Under the pieces are notes generated by a model, which worked only from the letters and a program-made list of their open reading frames with translations, made no database searches and was not told the origin of the DNA. From positions 1-27,107 of the forward strand of contig JWZX01002396.1 in assembly GCA_001275005.1 (NCBI GenBank): a stretch of DNA of 27,107 nt, in the 5' to 3' direction. Positions 9,501 through 17,991 of this stretch are shown one piece after another. The translations under genes and the position numbers were made by a program. The DNA comes from Chrysochromulina tobinii (Eukaryota > Haptophyta > Prymnesiales > Chrysochromulinaceae). Each line of letters starts with the position of its first letter. The stretch's first letter is position 1.

Positions 9501-12500
9501 GCCGATGCCCCACCTCGACCTTGCCGTGCCCTCGATGCGCTCTGACCGGTCAGGGCGCGGCGGCTCGACGACTGCCGCGACGAAGGCGAGCACGCTCGGC
9601 AGCATGTCTGATCGGGGAGGGTTCTTCGATAGCCAGCACTCGCTCTCGTACCTCGACCTCGCGCTGCCGGACCAGATGGATATGAGCATGTACCCCGACT
9701 ACTTTGGAGGGTCCTTAATGGACGACTCCTTCTTGCTCGACGGCAACGACCCGTTGTCGTTCGACCAGCAGCTCGCAGAGCTCTCTGGCTTGCTCGGCGG
9801 CGACATGAACGCGCCCCAGTTCCTGCAGGAGATGCTCATGCTCCAGATGCAGGCCGAGGCGTGGCGCATGCAATGGTCCGTCGCGATGCAGGAGAATGAG
9901 GAGCTGCGCGGCCAGCTGTACAACACGCGCAACTCGCTCGAGCAGGCCGGCGGCGGCAAGGGGAGCGGTGAGCACTGGCGGGAGCTGTGCATCTCGATTG
10001 CCAAGTCGGCCGAGGACGAGAAGGGAACGATCCTCGAAAAGATCCGCGTGATGCGGGAGGACCTCGACAAGGCTGGCGGCTCGCTCGACGTGCGCTCGTC
10101 CGAGCTCGAGAAGCTCACCGTCGAGGCGGATAAGTATAAGAGAGAAGCAGACGAGTGGTGCGCCAAGGCCAATGACGTCATCAGGAGGCGCAATGAGCTC
10201 AACGCGGCGCTCTACTCGGCCGACGCGGCGGCGGCCGAGGGCGAGGCGGATGCCGAGGCGGCGCAGATGAGCCTCGAAGAGCAGAAGATGAAGACGGCGC
10301 AGCTCGAGTTTGAGATTGAGGCGATCCTCGGCCATCTCGCGGAGGAGGACCTCGTGTATGAGACGACGCTCCAGGACGTGTACAATGGCCACCGTGAGCA
10401 GATGGATGGCCACAATCTCGAGCTGACGGCCCATGACGAGGACCTGATGCAATTGTCAGCCGCGATGAACCAGTGGCGCACGCAGTGGGAGGAAGAGCTG
10501 ACGGAGAAGAACTCGATCGACGCCGAGCTGCTCACGCTGCGCTCTGAGTTCGATAAATCGTCGGCGACGTACGATCGCGAGATTGAGGGCCTCAAAGAGC
10601 TACTTGAAAAGGAGCGTCTCCAACGCAACCAGATGCAGGCGGCGCTCGAAAAGGAGGAGGAGGACAACAGCCGCAACTCGGCGCTGCTCGAGTCGAACCG
10701 GTCTCAGATGAGCGCGATGGCCAAAGGGAAGGCGGAGGACGCAAAGAAGGCCGACCAAGACGCCGCCTTCGTCGCCGAGTGCAAAGCGGCGGAAGATAAG
10801 GATCGTGAGCGCTGGGAGGCGGCGGCGACGGCCGCGAGCAAGGCGGCGAGCGAGGCGAGCGCCATCCGCGAGGCCGCGGGCGCCGGTGACCGGGACGTGG
10901 CCGCGCAGATCGCCGAGCTCGCGCCGCAGGTCGAGTCTGCCCAGGCGGAGGCGGCCAAGTATGACAGCGTCAAGGCAAAGCTCGACGAGGCCGTTGCGAC
11001 GACCGAAGCCCTGCGGCTAGAGGCGGCCAACCTGCGCCAGCGGATCGAGAGCGAGGCGGCCTCGTCGGCCTCTGAGCAGTCGGCTCTCCAGGGCGCACTC
11101 TCTGAGGCGCGTTCGTCGGACGCCAAGTGGGAGCAAGAGCGGCAGCTACAGGAGACGGCCAAGACTCAATTACTCGAGGAGGTCAATGGGCTCAAGCGCG
11201 AGGCCAAGGAGCTCACCGACGCGCACGCGCGCGAGGTGGAGCGGCTGCAGGAGCGACTCAGCCAGCTGGAGCGCGTGCACGACACGCTCGACGTGACGCT
11301 TGCCGAGGAGGAGGCGGCCTTCGAGGCCGCCGTCAGGCAGAAGAAGGATGGCTTTGAGCAGCGCGCGCTGCAGCGGCAGGTGCAGGTGGCCGAGCTCGTC
11401 GCACAGCAGGAGGATGTGCGCGCGCAGCTCGCCGAGGTGCGCGCGCGCCTCACACAGGAGCAGCGCGACCGGACGGCGGCAGAGCAGCAGATGGCCGAGG
11501 TACGGGCGCAGGCGGACGCCAAGAGTGGAGACGCGGAGGAGCGTGAGAAGCGGCTGCAACATTCTCTGGACGACATTTGCAAGGAGCGCAGGCGCATTGA
11601 GAAGGAAGCGGCCGAGGAGCGCTCGCGCTTCGAGCAGCTCATCGCGGGGCTCACCGGCGAGAATAATGAGACGCGGCGCAAGCAGACGGAGGCCGAGGAG
11701 CGCGGGCTCGAGTTCGAGAAGCAGTGGGTCAATGAATCCAAGCTACGCAAGGAGCTGCACAACCAGCTCGAGGAGATGGTGGGCAACCTGCGCGTGTATT
11801 GCCGGCTCCGCCCACCCAAGGCGTCCGAGAAGGAGCCGGGCATGCAGATGTCCGTCGTCATCAAGGGCTCCGACACGGTCATCGTCACGGACCACGAAAA
11901 CGACCGCAAGGAGGATAAGAAATTCACCTTCACCCAGGTGTACGGCTTCGACTCGAAGCAGGAGGACGTCTTCAAGGACTGCGAGTCGCTCATGACATCG
12001 GTGCTGGACGGCTTCAACGTGTGCATCTTCGCGTACGGCCAGTCCGGCACGGGCAAGACCTTCACGATGAACGGCACCGACGAGCTGCCCGGCCTCGTAC
12101 CGCGCGCGTTCACCAAGATCTTCGACCTCGTGGCCGAGCGCGTCGATAACTACCAGCATGACTGCTTCGTCTCGATGATTGAGATCTACAACGAGAACAT
12201 CCGAGATCTGCTGCGCGACCCGAAGGCGGATGTGTCCAAGCTCAAGTACGACATCATGAAGGACCAGCATGTGGGTATGTACGTCAAGGACCTGACCTCC
12301 GAGCAGTGCCACACCGCCTCGCATGCCAAGACTCTTCTCGCCCGCGGCGATAAACATCGCTCGGTCGCGTCCACCGGGCTGAACGACGTGTCCTCGCGCT
12401 CGCACATGGTGGTGACGCTCACCATCCGCACGCATAGCCATAAGGCGGGCGACACGTACGTGGGCAAGCTCTCGCTCGTCGACCTCGCAGGCTCCGAGCG

Positions 12501-12972
12501 TCTCTCCAAGTCGAATACGACAGGCCAGGCGCAAAAGGAGTCGATGGCGATCAACAAGTCGCTCTCGGCGCTCGGCACCGTGATCGCGTCGCTCGCGACT
12601 GGCGAGAAGCACGTGCCTTACCGCGACTCGAAGCTCACGTACCTGCTGCAGGACTCGCTCGGTGGTAACTCGAAGACGCTCATGTTTGTCAACATCGGCC
12701 CGGCGCAGTCCAACTGCGGCGAGACGATAAACTCGCTCAACTTCGCGTCGCGCGCCAAGACGGTCGCGCTCGGCAAGGCGACCAAGAACCGCGAGGATGA
12801 ATCGGCAGGCGACGCCAATAAGGCGGGCAAGGCGTCGACGGTCATGGCCGCAGCGGACAAGCTCAATGCGACGGAGAGCCAATCACACGAGGGCTCGCCG
12901 CGCAACGCGCCTGTCGGCGCGACGCCGCGCGTCTCCTCCACCCCACGCAAGGGGCCGGCCAAGAAGAAGTAG
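4955..12972 (+). CDS. Giant kinesin-14 with second, degenerate motor domain, TPRs and VHS-like domain (2 exons)
   Basis: Exons 4955-6541 and 6721-12972 join in phase 0 to give about 2612 residues. The start is ATG at 4955 (MAPKKSS), in strong context. Order: basic Lys/Ala/Pro head; degenerate kinesin motor fold (about 110-395) with YGEDGSGRE, ELAAPP and RDSRLTHLLGSALG in place of P-loop, switch II and the RDSKLTxLLxDSLGG helix; coiled coil (400-545); kinesin-light-chain-like TPRs (560-695); Glu-rich and Pro-Glu repeats, then Lys/Ala-rich linkers; VHS-like helical domain (986-1134); Ser/Arg/Gly-rich region; long coiled coils (about 1560-2200). At the C-terminus is an intact motor: kinesin-14 neck with GNLRVYCRLRPP (from 2217), GQSGTGKT (2302-2309), NDVSSRSH, DLAGSE and RDSKLTYLLQDSLGG, then a basic tail. 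The neck-before-motor order defines kinesin-14, normally minus-end-directed. Cargo is unknown. Two separate genes is the alternative, argued against by the splice phase. Confidence 0.85.
6542..6720 (+). other. Spliceosomal intron (GT-AG) built of tandem repeats
   Basis: The upstream frame stays open into proline/histidine-rich nonsense after 6541, and the downstream coiled-coil/TPR frame starts cleanly at 6721. Donor GTGATG and acceptor CCGCCAG join the exons in phase 0 and give ...ALRKQ-VSEMEDRL..., a continuous coiled coil. The intron is 179 bases long. It contains a perfect 25-base direct repeat (6591-6615 and 6646-6670), a perfect 18-base repeat (6630-6647 and 6669-6686), and three copies of CCCCCACACCCA (6601, 6617, 6656). 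The coding strand is almost free of G in the repeats. CAGGTGA occurs at both ends (6539-6545 and 6718-6724). Confidence 0.85.
8089..8535 (+). other. VHS-like helical domain inside the kinesin
   Basis: Residues about 986-1134 of the kinesin read as a compact helical domain with VHS-type spacing: an early helix IDIVAATHKAALREDW, then TLGCLMIVEWCVPTCPEAF followed by WIRKLVDLC, then VRSTIMQLIANWASWY and a final helix ending ACDMLVE. VHS domains (Hrs, STAM, GGA, TOM1) share the pattern of Leu-x-x-Leu/Met-x-x-Cys-Val-x-x-Cys-x-x-x-Phe, Phe/Trp-x-x-x-Leu-Val, and Val-Lys/Arg-x-x-Ile-x-x-Leu-Ile-x-x-Trp. They bind ubiquitin or sorting signals on endosomes. ENTH, CID or ARM-like folds are the alternatives, and the call rests on eye-level pattern matching. 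Confidence 0.5.
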
Positions 12973-13788
12973 CGGCGTCTCGTGCCGGTTGGGCTACGGG
13001 CTAGACCCCGTGGTTTTGCGATTGGGCGAATGGCAACGAGCTCAACCCGAGCGGCAGGTGTTAATTGAATTGTGTGGTACAGGCATGGTTGCAGGGCGGG
13101 AGCGTGAAGCGCCTTCTAGCAGTTGGCGGACGCGCCTTACGAGCTGGCAGCGATTCTAAGCCAGGGTACCCAAGCGTCAAGCGTGCACCTTTGGCCGTGA
13201 CGTGGAGATTTGGGGAGGCGCCACATCCGACCTTGCTGCATTCACGTTTCATGTGAGATGTGTTCTTGTGTTGACTCTTCTCTTTTGCGTGTGTGCACGG
13301 GGTTGGAGCGCCACGTGAGCCTCGTGAGCTGTGCACTTGTGTGTTGTGGTGATGTTCATGTTGTATGGACGAGATCTGGTCCCAGAGGATGCGCATACCC
13401 GACAGGCATGCCGACAGGGCTCGTGCCACGTGCGGTTTTCGTCCGTAACATTCTACAAATTGTACATTCAACATTCCATTGTGCGAGACCGACTTTTTTG
13501 GTATTCAAGTCTTCAAGTGTTGAGACACCAAAACAGGTGTTGAGACACCAAGTGATGAGACAGGAAAACAGGTGTTGAGCCCCTTTTGGGGTCTTACTGG
13601 GTGTCGTGGCCGTATCCCTGAAACGATTCGGATCGAAGCAGGTCTGCGTGTGGGAAAAAGCAAGCAGTAAAAAAGGGTCGTCTTTCTCCTGCGACGGCAG
13701 GGACGCTGCCAAGGGCCCCACCTCGTGCGCACTGCGCCTGAAAACTGACGACGGCGGCGGGCCATCTCGGCTGCCTGTTGATGAGCCG
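12973..13788. other. Intergenic region between kinesin and LOV gene
   Basis: This stretch holds the kinesin 3' UTR and the promoter and 5' UTR of the LOV gene. A repeat array at 13516-13583 is annotated separately. The LOV frame stays open upstream of its first ATG to at least 13606, with a pyrimidine-rich stretch ending in GACGGCAG near 13698, so an upstream coding exon is possible. Bases 13240-13480 are T/G-rich and relatively GC-poor. I see no RNA gene. Confidence 0.4.
13516..13583. repeat. Four-copy GTGTTGAGACACCA repeat array upstream of LOV gene
   Basis: GTGTTGAGACACCA occurs perfectly at 13517-13530 and 13537-13550, with a variant GTGATGAGACAGGA at 13552-13565 and a partial GTGTTGAGCCCC at 13572-13583. 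Spacing between starts is 20, 15 and 20 bases. The core GTGT-TGAG-ACAC is an inverted repeat, so each full copy could bind a dimeric protein. It lies about 200 bases before the chosen LOV start, so it may be a cis-regulatory array. Confidence 0.5.
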
Positions 13789-14982
13789 ATGCATACGGGT
13801 GGCGGCGAGTACTGCTCGCCCGAGCTGAGGGCAGATACCACATCGCAGCCCACGGGCGCCGCCAGGCTCTGGGAGGCCAGGCAACGCGACGGTGATGAGG
13901 AGATGCAGCCAGCCAAACGGCCGCGAGAAGAGAGCGTGAGGGACGACGAGCTTTATTCGCTTCCCATCGATGTGCCGCTTTGCCCCACGCAGCGCGAGAC
14001 GCTGAACCGTGTGATCTCTTCGCTCGACCCCAAGTCGTCTGTCGTGATCACCAACCCTCAGCTCCCAGACAATCCGATCGTGTACGTGACAATGCCGTGG
14101 GAGCGCATGTGCGGCTTCTCATACGCGGAGGCCATGGGGCGCAACCCTCGGCTAACACAGGGCGAGCAGTCGGACAAGAGCGCAATGCGGCAGATAGCTG
14201 GCGCGCTGACGCAGCAGCGTGCGTGCAAGGTCATGATGCTAAACTACCGCTCGGGACGGGACGATCGTCCATTTTGGAACATGCTCTCGATCAGCCCGGT
14301 GCTGCACCGCGGCAAGCTCGAATTTTACATCGCGAACCTGCAGGACTACACGTACCACATATCAAAGCTTGTCTCGCGCTCGCCGTCGCAGTTTTGCCGC
14401 TCGGCGGAGATCCACCAATGCACGCGCCGGCTGCCGAGCAGAAAGGCGAGCCTGCGTCTCTTGGCGCAGCCCACGCCGATCGAGACGGACGACGAGTTCG
14501 ATGTACACCTCTCGCCCACCGCCGCCGCCGCTGCCGCAGCGCTCGAGGGGGGCTCTCTCTCGATGAAGCGCCTCGGTTGGTCACAACTCTCTCTTGATCC
14601 TGAGCATTTGACTGAGCGTGTGCTCGATTGCCTCGAGACGATGGGTGCGCGCTACGAGCTCGTGGGCGGTACCGCGGACGTTGACGACGTCTTCGTCGTC
14701 AACGCCGAGCTGGACGGCGTCGCGGCCCGCGTGATTGTTACGCGCGACCCCGCAAACGAGGGCAGCTACCGGATCTCATGTTCGCGGCTAGGGGGCGACA
14801 CGTTCGCGTATCACGAGATTTTCCGCGAGATGCGCCGGCTGCTTGGCGACGCGCTTGACGGCGCCGTCTCGCTCATGGGCGCCCGGCCAGGCGCCGTGAG
14901 CGACATAGCCAAGCGAGGCGGCGCCAGTGGAGGGCTGCGCCTTGCGCCACTGCCGCCGCCGCCTCCCCTCGTCTCCGGCTAG
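13789..14982 (+). CDS. LOV/PAS domain protein lacking the photoactive cysteine, with KA1-like C-terminus
   Basis: LOV domains bind flavin and sense blue light through a Cys adduct. Nucleotides 14032-14380 encode a near-complete LOV core: SSVVITNPQLPDNPIVYV, a GFSYAEAMGRN block, LNYR, PFWNML and ANLQDYT. Flavin-contacting Asn and Gln positions look kept, but the NCRFLQ motif reads NPRLTQ, with Pro at residue 120 (14146-14148), so no cysteinyl adduct can form. From 14572 to about 14875 the sequence resembles a KA1 domain, as at the ends of MARK/AMPK-type kinases, ending with SRLGGDTFAYHEIFREMRRLL; KA1 domains bind acidic phospholipids or inhibit kinases. No kinase domain is present. PAKRPREE near residue 43 could be a nuclear localisation signal. 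The chosen ATG is the first in frame, but an upstream exon is possible. Role unknown; a light- or redox-responsive regulator is my inference. Confidence 0.75.
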   Translation: MHTGGGEYCSPELRADTTSQPTGAARLWEARQRDGDEEMQPAKRPREESVRDDELYSLPIDVPLCPTQRETLNRVISSLDPKSSVVITNPQLPDNPIVYVTMPWERMCGFSYAEAMGRNPRLTQGEQSDKSAMRQIAGALTQQRACKVMMLNYRSGRDDRPFWNMLSISPVLHRGKLEFYIANLQDYTYHISKLVSRSPSQFCRSAEIHQCTRRLPSRKASLRLLAQPTPIETDDEFDVHLSPTAAAAAAALEGGSLSMKRLGWSQLSLDPEHLTERVLDCLETMGARYELVGGTADVDDVFVVNAELDGVAARVIVTRDPANEGSYRISCSRLGGDTFAYHEIFREMRRLLGDALDGAVSLMGARPGAVSDIAKRGGASGGLRLAPLPPPPPLVSG

Positions 14983-15621
14983 TCTCGGGGGCGGTCCCTT
15001 TGGGGGTCGCCGATGAGGGCGGGATTCGGCCCCTCCCACCCTCCCTTCCATGGTCTACAGATTGAATTGGCAGGATGCGGCAGGATGGCCATCTCCCTGA
15101 TCTCGTCACATGTATGCACACGTCGAGGCGACAAGATTCGGGCGGTGTTGACTGTTGTGGAGCCGTGTACGTATACGTATTCTTTGAGCGGGCAGTAACA
15201 GTGCCGTAGCGCCGGTTGTCGCTTGTGTCGTGTTGACGTTAAACTCGCGCTTTGTGGCGAATAAGGTGCGCGGGATCCACTTCCGGTCGGTTATTGTTCC
15301 GCTCCCCTAACGCCGCTCCCGCCTCCGCCGGCTCCGCGGGAGATCCGGGTACCTGGGAACCGGCCCGCCTGCCTGGGGGCCTTTTGTGGTGCGGGCCTGC
15401 GGCCGGAGCCAGTCCTGGAGGGATGGGTCCGCCCCAGCTCGGGAGCTACTCGGGAGCTCCCTCCGGATCGCTGCGGGCGAAGGGCACACGAATTTTGAGC
15501 CCGTTCTCCACATCCGAATGGATGTCTTTTACGCAGAACCAAAACTACAATTGTACCCGGTACGCGGAAATGCCCAAAACCACGCCACGCACAAACACGT
15601 GACATTCTTTCACCTGCCGAC
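14983..15621. other. Intergenic region between LOV and PHD genes
   Basis: This 639-base stretch contains the LOV 3' end and the PHD-gene promoter. TACGTATACGTA at 15168-15179 is a perfect 12-base palindrome. Near 15430-15470 there are short GGGAGCT/AGCTCCC inverted repeats. The long open frame on the opposite strand extending into the PHD gene is low-complexity and looks like a shadow. No RNA gene was recognised. Confidence 0.5.
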
Positions 15622-17628
15622 ATGACTGAAGATGGCGCAGACGATGCGGACGCCACCATAGAACTACCTACATTCGCGGTCGTGGAGTTCTCTGCGTCTT
15701 TGGATCCCATCACGTCAGCCACTTGCTTTTGCGGCAAGCCTGCCATCAAGGGTGAGTGGCTAGTGCTGGGCTGCGCAGTATGCGGACGCTTGTGCCACGG
15801 TGAATGCGCGGGCGTGACCGCAGAGCTCGCGCCAATGCTCGGAGATCTCGAGTACTCTTGCTCAATATGCCGGGGAAACACAGCCGAGCAGGCGCGAGCC
15901 GAGGCACTTGCGTCCAGGGCAATGTTGAAGCTGCCTGTGCCACCAGCGCCTACAGCTTCACGCAAGAGCAAAGGCGTCGTCGCAAAGCATGTGGTGCAGG
16001 CGAGCTCGCGACGAGCTGGCAAGTCGACGGAGGCGACGGAGGAGACACACGAGGTTGTGGCGATGCCCATGGACGAGGACGAGGCGGATGTGGAGGTTGA
16101 GGAGCTAGACGATAGTATCAAGGTGGCAGCACATGAGGTCGACACTGACGACGACGACGGGCCCGCGGGTCGTACAGGCGCTCGCCGGCGGGGTCGCGTG
16201 TGGACGCACGATCGGATGGTTCTCTTCGAAGCTGCGATTGGGACGCTCGGCTTGCACGCGACGCCCTCGTCCATCCTGGCTCACATGGCAGAGTTGGAGC
16301 GCGAGGCTCGACTCCACTCTGAGGCCGGCATCAGCAGCGGCGGCGGTGATGGCGGCGGTGGAGCTGGCAGCAGCAGCCGCGACCCGTTTGGGGACACGGC
16401 AGAGGTGGGCTGGGGGCTTGAGCTCGGAAGCAAGGGGGACCAACCTCCAGTTGTCGAAGGTCTCACCAAGGCTCAGGTGAAGGGCAAGCTCAGTGCGCTG
16501 CGACGCGTCGAGAAGCATGGCGAGGGGGGCGGCGGCGCCGCCGCCGCTGGAGGCGCGGCGCCGCAGCCGGGCTACACGGCGACGATGAGTATCAAGGAGC
16601 TGCGCATGGCGCTGGGCTCACGTGGGCTGAGCTATGAGCCGAGCGACGACCACGAGACGCTTGCTACGCTCCTTGAGCAGTCAGTCGGGCAGGCGGCGGC
16701 CACCAAAAGTGGTGCGGCGAGCTCGGACGCGAAGATCGATGCGGCGGTGCGAAAGGTGGTTTCGATGCTCGTCGACCAGGTTGAACGCGCGGAACTAGTG
16801 CGTGGCGCCGCCAAAAAGAAGCTCGCACGCCAGCATTCACGCTCGATGACCGAGGAGGTGATGGCCGTGCTGGAGGGCCTCATCAGCCGGGTCGTGCAGC
16901 TCAACACCTTGTGCGCGACAGTGCTGCCGTACATCCCGGGGCACCTATGGGGAGGCCCCGAGCCGATCTTAGCCGAGCTTGACCCCTCGCCGCCGCCGAT
17001 GGGCGGTGCGCCAAGTGGCGCCGTGGGCATGCCAACGCCGCAGCGCGCCGAGTGGAACAGGGTGGTGGCTACAGGCCTCGCTGGCCTCGCCGCAGCCCCG
17101 AGACCCTTTGATGGGGCAGGGCCCATGGTGGGCAGCGTCGGCGGCTTCATGCGAACGGGCAACAGCCCTGATGCAGCCAAGAGCCTTATCCTCATGGCGG
17201 CTTCGCATACGGCGCAACGCTCCACCTCAGCGGCTGTGGGAGCCGCGCTGGCCGCGCCACCGCAGCCATCCCTGCTGCCGTTAAGCGTAGAAGGTGATGC
17301 TGCTGGCGCCATGGGCGGCGAGCCGCGCAAGCGGGGGCGACGGGTGGGCACTAAGGCGGCTCGTTACACGCCTGAGGAAGACGCTGAGCTGCTCCAGCAA
17401 GTGGCCAAGTTTCGGCCACGTGGCAAGGAAGCGTGGGATCTCTTGGCGACGCGTCACTGGGGTGGCACTCGCAATGGCGGCAGTCTCAAGCAGCACTGGG
17501 AGATCCTTGTGGGCAAGCGGCCGCCTTCCGCGACTGTGATGAAGCGAATGCGACTCGAGCAGGAGGCCGCCGGCGCGTCGCTCGAAGAGGAGGACGAGGA
17601 TGCGGTGGATGCGGACGGTCTCGACTAA
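15622..17628 (+). CDS. PHD finger protein with Myb-like, SAP-like and SANT domains
   Basis: The 668-residue product is probably a nuclear chromatin reader or transcription regulator. An N-terminal C4HC3 PHD finger has Cys35, Cys37, Cys51, Cys54, His59, Cys62, Cys80 and Cys83; PHD fingers commonly bind histone H3 tails. An acidic stretch (about 145-180) precedes RRGRVWTHDRMVLFEAAI..., a Myb-like helix set (about 190-295) whose third helix LTKAQVKGKLSALRR resembles plant GARP/SHAQKYF-type Myb repeats, interrupted by a Gly/Ser loop. A SAP-like helix pair, MSIKELRMALGSRGLSY, starts near residue 322. A C-terminal SANT/Myb repeat lies at about 575-635 (YTPEEDAELLQQVAKF, WDLLATRHWGG, SLKQHWEIL). The tail is acidic. 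I do not know a named orthologue. The start ATG follows a plausible 5' UTR and there is no intron. Confidence 0.82.
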   Translation: MTEDGADDADATIELPTFAVVEFSASLDPITSATCFCGKPAIKGEWLVLGCAVCGRLCHGECAGVTAELAPMLGDLEYSCSICRGNTAEQARAEALASRAMLKLPVPPAPTASRKSKGVVAKHVVQASSRRAGKSTEATEETHEVVAMPMDEDEADVEVEELDDSIKVAAHEVDTDDDDGPAGRTGARRRGRVWTHDRMVLFEAAIGTLGLHATPSSILAHMAELEREARLHSEAGISSGGGDGGGGAGSSSRDPFGDTAEVGWGLELGSKGDQPPVVEGLTKAQVKGKLSALRRVEKHGEGGGGAAAAGGAAPQPGYTATMSIKELRMALGSRGLSYEPSDDHETLATLLEQSVGQAAATKSGAASSDAKIDAAVRKVVSMLVDQVERAELVRGAAKKKLARQHSRSMTEEVMAVLEGLISRVVQLNTLCATVLPYIPGHLWGGPEPILAELDPSPPPMGGAPSGAVGMPTPQRAEWNRVVATGLAGLAAAPRPFDGAGPMVGSVGGFMRTGNSPDAAKSLILMAASHTAQRSTSAAVGAALAAPPQPSLLPLSVEGDAAGAMGGEPRKRGRRVGTKAARYTPEEDAELLQQVAKFRPRGKEAWDLLATRHWGGTRNGGSLKQHWEILVGKRPPSATVMKRMRLEQEAAGASLEEEDEDAVDADGLD

Positions 17629-17991
17629 CTGCGTGGCTGCAGACTCGGGTGCGCGCACGACTTGATGAAAGCTCGGGTGCGTACGGACTTGTACACGACT
17701 TGATGAAAGCTCTGTCGTCTGTGCGCGGATCATGTGTGTGGGTCTCGCATGGGGTCGACTCGAGGTGACGGTATGGGGTTTGAGCGCCGCCCGCGGGGGC
17801 CCGTGCTGCTCCGTGCTGCTCCGTGCTGCGCGGTGAGTGAGGTGATTCGTTTGACTTTTAAGCCGAGTGCTTAGAATTCAGAATTCACGAGCCGTGCTTT
17901 CCCTTTCACAGAGGACGCGGCCGCCCATCCGCGCTCACATGGACGATACGCCAATTGAACATACGGGCTCCGGGATACACCACACCTCGAG
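17629..17991. other. Intergenic region with short direct repeats
   Basis: A 19-base direct repeat (core CGACTTGATGAAAGCT) occurs at 17656-17674 and 17694-17712, just after the PHD stop codon. CCGTGCTGCT is tandemly repeated at 17801, 17811 and, with one change, 17821. GAATTCA is doubled at 17874-17887. The region also contains the promoter of the next gene. I see no gene here. Confidence 0.55.

Noticed and set aside
11743-12882. Long minus-strand open frame opposite the kinesin motor
   Set aside because: It mirrors the conserved motor codons and reads as Arg/Val/Leu/His-rich filler without motifs.
4955-12972. Two adjacent kinesin genes, one ending near 6670 and one starting at ATG 6667
   Set aside because: A GT-AG intron joins the frames in phase 0 and makes a continuous coiled coil. 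The ends of both frames inside 6542-6720 are low-complexity repeat, not protein-like.
15291-16274. 327-codon minus-strand frame overlapping the PHD gene start
   Set aside because: Ser/Ala-rich, overlaps the Cys/His-conserved PHD finger on the other strand, and shows no domain.
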